A DNA stretch of 64,000 bases. Source: Deltaproteobacteria bacterium. Lineage in GTDB: Bacteria; Myxococcota_A; UBA9160; SZUA-336. The stretch is taken from NCBI GenBank assembly GCA_029261895.1, contig JAJDAK010000028.1, positions 1-64,000 on the forward strand, read 5' to 3'. The notes beneath the pieces are model-generated. The model had not been told where the DNA came from. It made no database searches and saw only the letters and a program-made list of their open reading frames with translations. The position numbers and the translations under genes were made by a program. Of this stretch, positions 52,683-61,922 are shown one piece after another (position 1 is the stretch's first letter; each line of letters starts with the position of its first letter).

Positions 52683-53346
52683 GCTCCGGGCGGAAGGGAT
52701 CTCGAAGCGCTTTCAGACCGCGGAAGCCGAGCTTTCGATTCTTCGGGGCATCAACGTGCATGTTCGTACGGGCGACTCGCTGGCCATTCTGGGTGTTTCG
52801 GGCGCGGGCAAGTCCACGCTGCTGCATATCCTGGGCGGCTTGGAGCGTCCCACGGAAGGCTCGGTAAAGCACGATGGCCAGGACATCTACGAGCTTGCCT
52901 CCAACGAGCTAGCCCGGCATCGCAACTACAACGTCGGTTTTGTTTTTCAATTTCATCACCTGCTGCCGGAATTCAGCGCGGAAGAAAACATCATGATGCC
53001 GTGCCTGCTGCGTGGCTGGTCGCGACGGGATGCCAAGGAAAAGGCCGAAGCCATGCTCGAGGCGATTGGCCTGACCGATCGCAGCACGCACCGACCCGGG
53101 AAGCTGTCCGGGGGCGAGCGCCAGCGGGTTTCGATTGCTCGGGCACTCGTGCTCTCACCGCCCGTCGTGCTTGCGGACGAACCCACCGGCAACTTAGACC
53201 CGCGAACCGCGGGTGCGGTCGAAGAAATTCTCTTGCGCCTTAATGCGGAAGCGGGCACCGCGCTGATCCTCGTGACACATAACGAAAAGCTCGCCAATCG
53301 CCTTGCAAAGAAGAGCTATCTCGTTGAGGGCAGATTGGAATCTTAG
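52675..53346 (+). CDS. lolD: Lipoprotein-releasing ABC transporter ATP-binding protein LolD
   Basis: 223 residues from the ATG at 52675, 8-nt overlap with lolCE. Walker A GVSGAGKSTLLHILG, the Q-loop FVFQFHHLLPEFSAEENIMM, signature LSGGERQRVSIARAL, Walker B VVLADEPTGNLD and switch His VTHNEKLA. The FQFHHLLPEF piece is LolD-typical. It powers lipoprotein transfer to LolA. Confidence 0.95.
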   Translation: MSELRAEGISKRFQTAEAELSILRGINVHVRTGDSLAILGVSGAGKSTLLHILGGLERPTEGSVKHDGQDIYELASNELARHRNYNVGFVFQFHHLLPEFSAEENIMMPCLLRGWSRRDAKEKAEAMLEAIGLTDRSTHRPGKLSGGERQRVSIARALVLSPPVVLADEPTGNLDPRTAGAVEEILLRLNAEAGTALILVTHNEKLANRLAKKSYLVEGRLES

Positions 53347-53519
53347 AGACACCTATGTCCGACACCGACGACCCGGGTTTGCTACCTCAAAAGAAGCACA
53401 GGTAGAATTCCGACTCTCCTTCATGGGGCTCCTGCGTATAAGCTGCGGGTCCGATGGATTGGGGGTCGTGACCGCGCGCCGGATGCCAGCGTATTCGAAC
53501 AGCGGGTGAACAGGGGCGC

Positions 53520-56500
53520 ATGTCGGTCAGTCAGAAACGGAATGGATTCGGAGAACGTGATTTGCGGAAGCGGATGCAGCGGATAGTCCTGGTGTCGATG
53601 CTCTCTTTCTTGGCGAGCGCTACCGCGCTCGCGGGAGATCTTCCTCAGAGCACGGGCAACGTATCCATCGTGGTCGGGCTACAACGGCTGGCGGCAGTCG
53701 ATGCGCCCACGACTCCCGAGGAAGACCTCTGGCTATCGCATTTCGTACGTCAGCTCGAATTCATGGAAGAGGACGCGCTACGCGGCCTGAGCGTCTCGTA
53801 CAGCATGGTTCTGAAACAGGACGGGCTTAGCGATAGCGCCGGGGAATCGTTGCGTCTGGGCGCGATCGGCGCGGGTGCCAGCCACGTGGTGATCGGCGGG
53901 ATGACCGAGCTTGCGGAGCGCTACAGCTTCGATGTGCGGGTGGTGTCGGTCATGGGCGGAGCTGCGCTGGCACATTTGGTTTTAGAGAGCGAAGGCCCAG
54001 AGGGCCCCGGTGCCGCGATCGACCGTGCTGCCGCGGCCGTGCGCGAAGTGCTGCTTCAAGGCTCGCGCGGTGCAGCCCCGTCAGACACGGCGGAGCACAG
54101 GATTCCCGCCGAGGAGCCGCTGATTCCGGTTGCGGACGAAACGGTGAAAGAAGCGGATGACACATTGGCCGGGGTCCCAACGATCCCGCAAGTTGCGGAA
54201 GGAGCCTCGGGAGCTCGCACCGAAGACGATGCGAGTGGTCTGGTTGCCGCGGCGACAACGGGTGGGCAGTCGGTATCGGAAATTCGCGTTTCCGGGAATC
54301 GACGCATCGAGGCCGATGCGGTTCGTGCCGCGGTCGGAACACGCGTCGGTCGACCGCTGCAGCGTTATCGCATTGGCGAAGATATTCGCCGCGTCTATGA
54401 ATTGGGTTTCTTTCGACGGGTCGAAGTGCTCGCCACGGATGCCCCGGATGGCGTGATCATCACGTTTCTGGTCGAGGAATACCCCGTGATTCGCGAAGTC
54501 GCGATCTCGGGTAACGACAGTCTCCCCAACGATGACATTCGCGATCAGCTCACCATCACAGTCGGCTCAACCATCGACTATCCCTTGTTGCTTCAGAACA
54601 AGCAGCGGATCGAAGACCTGTATAAGGCGAGCGGTTTCTACCAAGTTGAGGTCGATTACACCGTCGAAAACCTACGGGAAGATGCGGTCTCGGTGAACTT
54701 CGAAGTACTCGAAGGCCGCAAGCTCCGACTGGTTTCAGTGGAGTTCCAGGGGAACAATACGATGACGGCCGAGGAATTGATGGCCGTGGTGCAGACCAAG
54801 CCCTGGGGTCGGTTGAGTTTTGCGACGCGGTTCTGGGACCATTCCGGTGTTTACGCGGAACCGATTTTCTTCCAGGACCTGGATCGGGTTTCGCGACTTT
54901 ACATGGATAATGGCTTCATCCGCGTGCGCGTCGGTGAGCCCGAAGTGGATGTCCTTGACGACGGAATCCGCGTACGGGTACCCATCTCCGAAGGGCCGCA
55001 ATACAACGTCGGTACCGTGGATGTCGCGGGCGACGAAACCATGGACACGGATGAGCTCATCGGTCTGGTTACGATGAAGCCCGGTGCGGTATTTAGCCGC
55101 TCAGATCTTTCCGCGGATGTCGAAACACTGCGCAGCCACTACGCGGATCGCGGTTTCTTCTCAGCACGTGTCCGACCGATTACGCAGGTTGATCAAGATA
55201 CTCTCGAGGTAAATTCCGCCTTTGAAGTTGAAAAGGGCGAGCTCTATTTCGTGGATCGTATCGAGGTCAAGGGCAACGCGCGGACGCGGGATCAAGTGGT
55301 GCGCCGAGAATTGGGTCTTGCCGAAGGCGAGCTCTATTCCGCACGCGCGCTCGAACGCAGCCGCGCACGCGTACGACGCCTGGGTTTCTTCGAAGAGGTA
55401 AATCTCGAGACCCAGGAAATGGAAGGGACACAACGTCTGCGCGTGGACGTCGATGTAGTGGAGCGCCCAACCGGGAGTTTTAGCTTTGGTGCCGGCGTGG
55501 GCTCGGTGGATGGTTTCGTTGCGACGGCATCGGTACGTCAGGACAATCTCTTCGGTAAGGGGTATGGCGTGCAGGTCTCGGCGGATCTGGGCTCCACCAA
55601 TCAGCGTGCGTCGGTGCGCTTCGTGGATCCGTACTTCATGGGTACACCGGCCGGATTCTCAGCGGCACTGAATTTCACCGATCTCGAATTCGTGGACTTC
55701 GATCAGACCATCTTGGGTTTTGAACTTGCGACCAGCTATCCACTGGACGAGGGTGAAACACGCGGCACGGCGGCGTACTCGTTGTCCTCGCGGGAGATTA
55801 GCAGTCAAAACGCCATTCAGGCTTCATCGCTCTTGCAGCGCGCGGAGTTCCAGGGCAAGACCAACACCAGTATGTTTTCACTCTCCTTCCGCCAGGATAC
55901 GCGCGACGATATTCGGTTTCCTCGCAAGGGCAAAATTCTCGGCGGTGCGCTCGAACTCGCGGGTTTGGGCGGTTTGAATAAATTCATTCGCATCGAAGGC
56001 CGGGGGACGTGGTTCATTCCGTTCAAGAAGTACACGGGATTTGAGTCGACTTTCGTGGTGAACTCGCGCGCGGGCTGGGCGATTCCATTGAATCAAATCG
56101 GTGATTTCGATCTGCCCGGTTGTACAGGTGGGGCGTGTGCGGGCCTTATCGGTACTTCGGGTCAAGCGGCGGCGCTGACGAATATCGACACGGACTTGAA
56201 GTTGCCGCTCTCCGAACGGTACTTCCTCGGCGGGCTCGGATCCTTTCAGGTTCGCGGCTTCAAACAGCGGTCCTTGGGTCCGCGGCGAGGGATTTTGAAT
56301 CAATTGGGTGACGGCACCGGCGGGCTCTTCTTCTTTTCTTCGGGACGTAGCGGCCTATCGTCAGATGGCTTCGCTTGCGTGGCGGGTCCTGGCCAATGTA
56401 ACGACCTGACGGACAAGGACATCGATGACTTCGAGAATCTAGACCTTGCGGACGTCATCGGCGGCAATAAGATGTTCCTCTTGAATTTAGAGCTGCAGGT

Positions 56501-56732
56501 TCCCATCTCAGAACAGTTAGGTCTGACGGGGCTTGTGTTCTTGGATATGGGGAATTCCTTTGCAGAGAACGAATCCATCAATCCGGCGAATTTACGCTAC
56601 GGAACGGGCGGCGGTATCCACTGGTTCAGCCCCTTCGGGCCGATCCTCCTGGTCCTCGGCCTCCCACTCGATCCGCTCGAGGATGAGGACGCCAGCGTCT
56701 TTGAATTCTCGCTCGGTGGCGGCGGTTATTAA
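53520..56732 (+). CDS. bamA: Outer-membrane assembly factor BamA with extra N-terminal domain
   Basis: 1070 residues; an internal ATG at 53574 would directly begin the signal peptide (RIVLVSMLSFLASATALAGD). Residues about 45-180 form an extra domain (LRLGAIGAGASHVVIGGMTE, YSFDVRVVSVMGGAALAHLV) reminiscent of CsgG/TolB-N-like periplasmic folds, then a Pro/Glu-rich linker. Five POTRA domains start near residue 245 (VSEIRVSGNRRIEADAVRAA). The C-terminal barrel includes GAGVGSVDGFVATASVRQDN and the ERYFLGGLGSFQVRGFKQRS loop (VRGF/Y). It inserts outer-membrane proteins. Confidence 0.95.
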   Translation: MSVSQKRNGFGERDLRKRMQRIVLVSMLSFLASATALAGDLPQSTGNVSIVVGLQRLAAVDAPTTPEEDLWLSHFVRQLEFMEEDALRGLSVSYSMVLKQDGLSDSAGESLRLGAIGAGASHVVIGGMTELAERYSFDVRVVSVMGGAALAHLVLESEGPEGPGAAIDRAAAAVREVLLQGSRGAAPSDTAEHRIPAEEPLIPVADETVKEADDTLAGVPTIPQVAEGASGARTEDDASGLVAAATTGGQSVSEIRVSGNRRIEADAVRAAVGTRVGRPLQRYRIGEDIRRVYELGFFRRVEVLATDAPDGVIITFLVEEYPVIREVAISGNDSLPNDDIRDQLTITVGSTIDYPLLLQNKQRIEDLYKASGFYQVEVDYTVENLREDAVSVNFEVLEGRKLRLVSVEFQGNNTMTAEELMAVVQTKPWGRLSFATRFWDHSGVYAEPIFFQDLDRVSRLYMDNGFIRVRVGEPEVDVLDDGIRVRVPISEGPQYNVGTVDVAGDETMDTDELIGLVTMKPGAVFSRSDLSADVETLRSHYADRGFFSARVRPITQVDQDTLEVNSAFEVEKGELYFVDRIEVKGNARTRDQVVRRELGLAEGELYSARALERSRARVRRLGFFEEVNLETQEMEGTQRLRVDVDVVERPTGSFSFGAGVGSVDGFVATASVRQDNLFGKGYGVQVSADLGSTNQRASVRFVDPYFMGTPAGFSAALNFTDLEFVDFDQTILGFELATSYPLDEGETRGTAAYSLSSREISSQNAIQASSLLQRAEFQGKTNTSMFSLSFRQDTRDDIRFPRKGKILGGALELAGLGGLNKFIRIEGRGTWFIPFKKYTGFESTFVVNSRAGWAIPLNQIGDFDLPGCTGGACAGLIGTSGQAAALTNIDTDLKLPLSERYFLGGLGSFQVRGFKQRSLGPRRGILNQLGDGTGGLFFFSSGRSGLSSDGFACVAGPGQCNDLTDKDIDDFENLDLADVIGGNKMFLLNLELQVPISEQLGLTGLVFLDMGNSFAENESINPANLRYGTGGGIHWFSPFGPILLVLGLPLDPLEDEDASVFEFSLGGGGY

Positions 56733-57237
56733 TCGAGTCACCCTGCTGCTCCTGGCCTCGGTGCTACTCGTTGGCCCGGCGTTGGCCGAGGAGCCCAAGA
56801 TCGCGATCGTGGACGCACGCGTGGCGTTGACCAAGTCGAAGGACGGGGTCAAGGCCGAGAAGAAGCTGCAGAAGATCCTGGAGTTGAAGCGCTCGGAACT
56901 GCTTCCGATGCAGGAAAAGTTGAAGCAGAAGCGGCTCGAACTCGCGGAGAAGCGTTTTGTCTGGCGACCCGATGTTGCGCGAGACAAGGAATACGAAGTG
57001 CTCAAGCTGGAGCGCGACCTGGAGCGCCTGGGTTCTGAAACCCAGGATAGCATCCAGATGGAACGCCATAAGCTTGCTAAGCCGATCCTGGAGCGTGTGG
57101 AAGCTGCGGTCAAAGAGATCGGCGACAAACAGGGGTTCGCGGTGATTTTCGAGAAGAACGATCCAATGGTGCGCTATTTCGATCGTGCGTTGGATATCAC
57201 CGATCAAGTCATTCAGTTCGTAAATGAGAAGGGATAA
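56716..57237 (+). CDS. OmpH/Skp-family periplasmic chaperone 1
   Basis: 173 residues from the GTG at 56716 that overlaps the bamA end by 17 nt; upstream in-frame ATGs lie in bamA. A signal peptide (VTLLLLASVLLVGPALAEEP) precedes IAIVDARVALTKSKDGVKAE and a long charged coiled coil (LELKRSELLPMQEKLKQKRL), ending AVIFEKNDPMVRYFDRALDI. Skp holds unfolded outer-membrane proteins for BamA. Confidence 0.9.
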   Translation: MAAVINRVTLLLLASVLLVGPALAEEPKIAIVDARVALTKSKDGVKAEKKLQKILELKRSELLPMQEKLKQKRLELAEKRFVWRPDVARDKEYEVLKLERDLERLGSETQDSIQMERHKLAKPILERVEAAVKEIGDKQGFAVIFEKNDPMVRYFDRALDITDQVIQFVNEKG

Positions 57238-57241
57238 GCGC

Positions 57242-57754
57242 ATGGGGTTGAATCGCGCAGGATTGATTTTGCTGGCCGCCGCGATACTCGCTCCGCAGGC
57301 CTACGCCGCGGACCTGAAGGTCGGGGTCGTCGATAGCCGCCGAGCGATGGTGAGTTCGAAGGAAGGCCGGTCCGCCGAGAAGGTGGTCTCAGGGCTCGTG
57401 GACAAGATGAAAAAACGTATTGAGCCGAAGGACAACGAGCTCAAGCGCCTGGGCGAGGAGTTCGAGAGCCAGCGATCGGTGCTTTCACCTGAGGCGCTGG
57501 AAGAGCGCCGCCTGGATCTGGTAAAACGCCAGCGAGACCTCGAGCGGGACATGCGAGAAGCTCAGGATGAGCTTGAAATAGAGAACCGTAAGCTCATGCA
57601 ACCAATCATTAAAAAAGTTGATGAGGTCTTGAAGAAAATCGGCAAAGATAAGGGCTTCACCGTGATCCTTGAGAAGGGCACCCCGGGGGTGCTGTACTTC
57701 CAGGATTCGCTGGATATCACGGACCTTGTGATCCAGGGCTTGAACGAAGGCTAA
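57242..57754 (+). CDS. OmpH/Skp-family periplasmic chaperone 2
   Basis: 170 residues from the ATG at 57242 (GAAGGGAT upstream); an ATG at 57224 is in frame. Signal peptide LILLAAAILAPQAYAAD, then VGVVDSRRAMVSSKEGRSAE, coiled coil (RRLDLVKRQRDLERDMREAQ) and FTVILEKGTPGVLYFQDSLD. It is a tandem paralogue of the previous gene. The lpxD gene, usually found at this place, is missing. Confidence 0.9.
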   Translation: MGLNRAGLILLAAAILAPQAYAADLKVGVVDSRRAMVSSKEGRSAEKVVSGLVDKMKKRIEPKDNELKRLGEEFESQRSVLSPEALEERRLDLVKRQRDLERDMREAQDELEIENRKLMQPIIKKVDEVLKKIGKDKGFTVILEKGTPGVLYFQDSLDITDLVIQGLNEG

Positions 57755-57765
57755 ACCCCGAAACC

Positions 57766-58221
57766 ATGTCCGAGAAAGTCGCGCTCTCATTGGAGCAGAT
57801 TCATGAGCTGCTACCCCATCGTTATCCCATGCTGCTGGTCGATCGAGTTCTCGAAATTTCCGATCAGGGCGTGGTGGCGGAGAAGCTGGTCAGCACCAAC
57901 GATCCGTTCTTGCAGGGCCACTTTCCGGGCAAGCCCATCATGCCGGGGGTGCTGATTTTGGAGGCCATGGCACAGACCGCGGGTCTGGGGATCTATTGGA
58001 ATCTGCCGCAGCATCGGGGCAAAGGCGTCGCGCTCGCGGGCATCGACCGGGTGCGGTTTCGCCGTCCCGTCGTACCAGGGGACATTTTGACTCTCAACGT
58101 TATCTTTACGCGCAGGCGGGGGCGGGTGATGAAAGCCAAGGGCGTGGCGAGCGTTCAAGGTGAGGCTGCCGCTGAGGCCGATTTCATGGCCGCAATCGTA
58201 GACTGGGAGAAAATCTCGTGA
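57766..58221 (+). CDS. fabZ: 3-hydroxyacyl-ACP dehydratase FabZ
   Basis: 151 residues. [37 protein letters not shown] (catalytic His and Glu) are intact. It dehydrates 3-hydroxyacyl-ACP, competing with LpxA for the same substrate, which links membrane lipid and LPS synthesis. It overlaps lpxA by 4 nt. Confidence 0.96.
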   Translation: MSEKVALSLEQIHELLPHRYPMLLVDRVLEISDQGVVAEKLVSTNDPFLQGHFPGKPIMPGVLILEAMAQTAGLGIYWNLPQHRGKGVALAGIDRVRFRRPVVPGDILTLNVIFTRRRGRVMKAKGVASVQGEAAAEADFMAAIVDWEKIS

Positions 58222-59000
58222 GCAAGATTCATCCTAGCGCGGTGATCGACCCCAAGGCGGAGCTCGATTCTACCGTGGAGGTCGGCCCGTTCTCGATCGT
58301 CGGACCGCATGTTCGACTCGGCGCGGGCGTCGTGCTTCGACCGCATACGCATATCACGGGTCATACGGAAATCGGTGCCGAAACCGTGATCTTTCCCTTT
58401 GCTTCCGTCGGTGAAGCGCCGCAGGACAATAAGTACAAGGGCGAGCCGACCAAACTTACGATCGGCGAACGCAATATGATTCGCGAGTACGTCACGCTGC
58501 ATCCCGGTACACCCGGGGGAGCGGGGTTGACGTCGATCGGCGACGACAATCTTTTCATGATTGGGGTGCACGTCGGGCACGACTGCCACGTGGGTCATCA
58601 CGTCATCATGGCCAACCAGGTCGCGATCGCCGGGCACGTTCGGGTGGAAGACCATGCGGTGCTGGGCGCGGCCGTCCACGTGCATCAGTTTGTGAGGATC
58701 GGCGAGTCTGCGATGTGTGCGGCGCTGGCCGGGGTAAGCCAGGATGTGGCGCCGTTTTGCTTGGCGCAGGGCTATCCGTCGCGCCTGCTGCGGGTCAATG
58801 GGGTGAATATGGAACGCCGCGGATTTGGTCCGGAGCGGCTCAAAGACATCCAACGCGCCTTCCGGATCATCTTTCGACAGGGCCTGCGGCCCCACGAGGC
58901 ATTCGCGCAAGTGCGTGAAACTATTCCGGATTCTCAGGACGCGGAGCGCATGGTGGCCTTTTTGGAGAAATCCGAACGCGGCTTCTGCCGAGTGCGTTAA
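58218..59000 (+). CDS. lpxA: UDP-N-acetylglucosamine acyltransferase LpxA
   Basis: 260 residues, GTG start (GTGA overlap with fabZ). Left-handed hexapeptide repeats (IHPSAVIDPKAELDSTVEVG) and the active-site His in GVHVGHDCHVGHHVIMAN. The HQFVRIGESAMCAALAGVSQ and C-terminal helical region are typical. It transfers a 3-hydroxyacyl chain from ACP to UDP-GlcNAc, the first lipid A step. Confidence 0.96.
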   Translation: MSKIHPSAVIDPKAELDSTVEVGPFSIVGPHVRLGAGVVLRPHTHITGHTEIGAETVIFPFASVGEAPQDNKYKGEPTKLTIGERNMIREYVTLHPGTPGGAGLTSIGDDNLFMIGVHVGHDCHVGHHVIMANQVAIAGHVRVEDHAVLGAAVHVHQFVRIGESAMCAALAGVSQDVAPFCLAQGYPSRLLRVNGVNMERRGFGPERLKDIQRAFRIIFRQGLRPHEAFAQVRETIPDSQDAERMVAFLEKSERGFCRVR

Positions 59001-59011
59001 GCTCCGGCGTC

Positions 59012-59842
59012 ATGAGTACCGTACTTGGATTGGTCCTGGGGAATGGCCGCCTCCCCTTTGAGATCGCTGAAGCCGCCGCAGAACAGGGTCTGCGGCTGGT
59101 CATCGTAGCGCTTCACGATAGCGCCGATCCCGCACTTGAAACTCTCACCTCGGAAGGCCTGCTCTGGGCGCGCCCGGGTGAATTGAACTCGATGATCGAG
59201 TTTTTCAAGAAACACGGGGTCACCGAGGTGCTGCTGGCCGGTGGTATTACCAAGAGCCGCTTGCTGCAGGACCCCGAGGCCCTCGGTGCGGACGAGCGCA
59301 CGTTGAAGATGCTGGCTCGCCTGACCCTGCTCGGTGATGACGCGATTCTGCGCGCCGTCGCGCAGGAGTTTGAGTCCGAAGGTTTACCGGTCATCTATTC
59401 CACCCAATATCTCCAAAATCGCCTGACCCCGGCCGGTCCGCTCACCCGCGCCACATTGGCGGGAAGCTCACAGGTGGATTTGGATCTCGGCACCCATACC
59501 GCAAAAGCGTTGGGTCGCTATGACGTCGGTCAAAGTGTGGTGGTTCGTGATGGTGCGGTGCTCGCGGTGGAAGCCGTCGAAGGCACGGACGCGACCATGC
59601 GCCGTGCGTATGACATGTGCGGACCCGGAGCGGTGCTGGTGAAAGCCGCAAAACCGAATCAGGATCTGCGCTTCGATGTGCCTGCCGCGGGTCCAACGAC
59701 GATTGAGTTGGCGCACGAATGCGGCATCGTGGGCCTCGCGCTCGAGGCTGGCCGCACGATCATTCTTGAACGTGATCGTACGATTGCGCTCGCGAACAAA
59801 TATGAGATCGCCATCGTCGGGTTCCGCGCGGAGCCGTCGTGA
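59012..59842 (+). CDS. lpxI: UDP-2,3-diacylglucosamine pyrophosphatase LpxI
   Basis: 276 residues of the DUF1009/LpxI family: GLVLGNGRLPFEIAEAAAEQ, VTEVLLAGGITKSRLLQDPE, AVLAVEAVEGTDATMRRAYD and LVKAAKPNQDLRFDVPAAGP. LpxI replaces LpxH in alphaproteobacteria, deltaproteobacteria and relatives, releasing lipid X. It overlaps the following oxidoreductase by 4 nt. Confidence 0.95.
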   Translation: MSTVLGLVLGNGRLPFEIAEAAAEQGLRLVIVALHDSADPALETLTSEGLLWARPGELNSMIEFFKKHGVTEVLLAGGITKSRLLQDPEALGADERTLKMLARLTLLGDDAILRAVAQEFESEGLPVIYSTQYLQNRLTPAGPLTRATLAGSSQVDLDLGTHTAKALGRYDVGQSVVVRDGAVLAVEAVEGTDATMRRAYDMCGPGAVLVKAAKPNQDLRFDVPAAGPTTIELAHECGIVGLALEAGRTIILERDRTIALANKYEIAIVGFRAEPS

Positions 59843-60798
59843 GTCTGCCGGCGGTCGCCGTTGTCGGCGCCGGTTACATGGGTCGGCTGCACGCGCAAAA
59901 GCTTGCGCTGCTCGATACCGAAGGACTGCTGAGTTTCGTAGGCGTATATGACGTGGTTGCTGAGAGCGCAAACGCTGTGGCGGCCGAACACGGCGTGACC
60001 GCTTTCGCAGATATGGGCGCGTTGGCCGACGCCACCAGTGCCGCGATTTTAGCCGTCCCGACGGTGGAACATGGATCGATGGGGCTGGAGTTACTCGAGC
60101 GCGGTTTGGATCTATTGATCGAAAAGCCGATTGCGAGTACGCGCGAGGAAGCCGCGCGTTTGATCGAAACCGCGCGCGCCCGCAAGCGCATCCTGCAAGT
60201 GGGACATGTGGAGCGCTTCAACGCCGCCGTACGAAAAATTCTGCCGATTCTCCAGCGGCCGCGCTTCATTGAAGCGCATCGGATTGGCCCGTATCCAAAG
60301 CGCGGCACCGACGTGAGTGTAGTGCTGGATTTGATGATCCATGATCTCGACTTGGTTGCATTACTGACGGGCTCCGACGTTCGCAGCATCGAAGCCGTCG
60401 GCGTGCCTGTGCTTTCGACGACAGAAGACATCGTGAACGCGCGCGTGCACTTCGCCAGCGGTTCGATTCTTAACATCACGGCAAGTCGTGTGTCGCTTGA
60501 ACCGCTGCGCAAGATTCGGATGTTTCAAAAAGATTCCTACATCTCGCTGGATTTCGGTGCGAAGGAAATCGTCTTTGTGCGGCGCGAAGGGGAGCCGGGC
60601 GGTGAAGTCGAGCCCAAACTCCACTTGGAACGGTTGGCGCTTGATCCGGGTGATGCGCTACTCGCGCAGGCGCGATCGTTCGCGGAGACGATTCAAGAGC
60701 GCAAGGACCCAGAGGTGTCGGGAGAAGACGGTTATCGGGCGTTGGATCTCGCACTGCAGATTCAGGCCAAGGTGACGCCCTTCGAGGATTGCGAGTGA
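59839..60798 (+). CDS. Gfo/Idh/MocA-family oxidoreductase in lpx operon
   Basis: 319 residues, GTG start. Rossmann motif VVGAGYMGRLHAQKLALL, EKPIASTREEAARLIE with the catalytic-type Lys, and HRIGPYPKRGTDVSVVLDLM plus IHDLDLVALLTG. In organisms with 2,3-diaminoglucose lipid A, such an enzyme (GnnA) oxidises UDP-GlcNAc at C3 with aminotransferase GnnB. No gnnB is visible here, so the GnnA assignment is uncertain. Position between lpxI and lpxB recurs in deltaproteobacteria, as I recall. Confidence 0.85.
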   Translation: MSLPAVAVVGAGYMGRLHAQKLALLDTEGLLSFVGVYDVVAESANAVAAEHGVTAFADMGALADATSAAILAVPTVEHGSMGLELLERGLDLLIEKPIASTREEAARLIETARARKRILQVGHVERFNAAVRKILPILQRPRFIEAHRIGPYPKRGTDVSVVLDLMIHDLDLVALLTGSDVRSIEAVGVPVLSTTEDIVNARVHFASGSILNITASRVSLEPLRKIRMFQKDSYISLDFGAKEIVFVRREGEPGGEVEPKLHLERLALDPGDALLAQARSFAETIQERKDPEVSGEDGYRALDLALQIQAKVTPFEDCE

Positions 60799-61922
60799 AG
60801 GTCTTCCTATCGACTGCGGATGCGTCGGGGGATCTCCACGCAGCTGCGCTGGTGGAAGCATTGGGAAAACGCTGCGATGGATTGCGCACGTTTGGCCTCG
60901 GCGGCGACGCCCTCAAGGCGGCAGGATTTGAGGTATTGGTGCATCAAAACGAGATCGCGGTCGGCGGGCTGATCGAACAGCTGCGGAGCACCGGCGTGTT
61001 TTTACGGATCTACACGAAACTGCGAAGTGCACTAAAAACCGAAAAGCCCGATTTAGCGATTTTTATCGATTCACCCGATTTGAATATGCCAATCACACGC
61101 GTCGCGCATAGCTTTGGTATTCCCGTGCTGTACTACATCGCGCCACAGGTATGGGCCTGGCGCACCGGTCGCGTACGGAAACTGCGCCGACGCGTGGATC
61201 ACGTGGGTGTCATCTTTGAGTTCGAAGAGAAATTTCTGCGTGAGAACGGCGTGAACGCAACATTTGTCGGACATCCTCTCGTCGCGCGGATAAACGAAGT
61301 AAAGCGCGCGTTGGATCGCGAGCAGGTGGCACGCGAACTCGAGATTGACCTGAGCCGACCGGTTTTAAGCTTATTGCCGGGTAGTCGACGCAACGAGCTC
61401 GCGAGCAATCTGGCGTACTTTCTCGAGACCGCTGAGATCTTGCATCGCTTGAGGCCGAGTCTGCAGATTCAACTGCTGCTCGCGCCCACGCTCGCCGACC
61501 GACCGCCAGAGGTTCCAGACTATGTGCGCTTGGTCATCGGTCAAACCCACGAAGCCATGGCGGTGTCGACGATGTTGCTGGCGGTGCCGGGTACGGTCAC
61601 GTTGGAAGCGGCGATGCTCGAGGTCCCGATGGTTGTGGCGATTCGAACCAACCGCCTGAGCTTCGGAATTATTCGACGGCTCTCCCGCGTACCGTCGAGT
61701 TGCATGGTGAATCTGATCGCCGACGCACCGATCGTTCCTGAACGATTGCAGGAGCAGGCGCGCCCCGTCACGTTGGCTGCGTTGCTTGGGGATTATTTGG
61801 ATCATCCTAAGAAGCGTGAGGAAATGCGTGCGCAACTCGCGCAAGCAATCCAACGTCTTGGAGGAGAAAGGGCTGCCGATCGGGCTGCAGAGTTGGCCTT
61901 GAAGGTAGCGCACCGGGCGTGA
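60795..61922 (+). CDS. lpxB: Lipid-A-disaccharide synthase LpxB
   Basis: 375 residues from the GTG at 60795 (GAGG seven nt upstream, GTGA overlap); TTG at 60789 is an alternative. FLSTADASGDLHAAALVEAL, PDLAIFIDSPDLNMPI, LYYIAPQVWAWRTGRVRKL and LSLLPGSRRNELA plus PGTVTLEAAMLEVPMVV. The usual SxGExSGD opening reads STADASGD, an acceptable variant. It condenses lipid X with UDP-diacyl-GlcN. Confidence 0.95.
   Translation: MKVFLSTADASGDLHAAALVEALGKRCDGLRTFGLGGDALKAAGFEVLVHQNEIAVGGLIEQLRSTGVFLRIYTKLRSALKTEKPDLAIFIDSPDLNMPITRVAHSFGIPVLYYIAPQVWAWRTGRVRKLRRRVDHVGVIFEFEEKFLRENGVNATFVGHPLVARINEVKRALDREQVARELEIDLSRPVLSLLPGSRRNELASNLAYFLETAEILHRLRPSLQIQLLLAPTLADRPPEVPDYVRLVIGQTHEAMAVSTMLLAVPGTVTLEAAMLEVPMVVAIRTNRLSFGIIRRLSRVPSSCMVNLIADAPIVPERLQEQARPVTLAALLGDYLDHPKKREEMRAQLAQAIQRLGGERAADRAAELALKVAHRA

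Noticed and set aside
53347..53519. Small plus-strand frame between lolD and bamA
   Set aside because: It begins inside lolD and resembles no protein; the space most likely holds the bamA promoter, though no clear boxes are visible.
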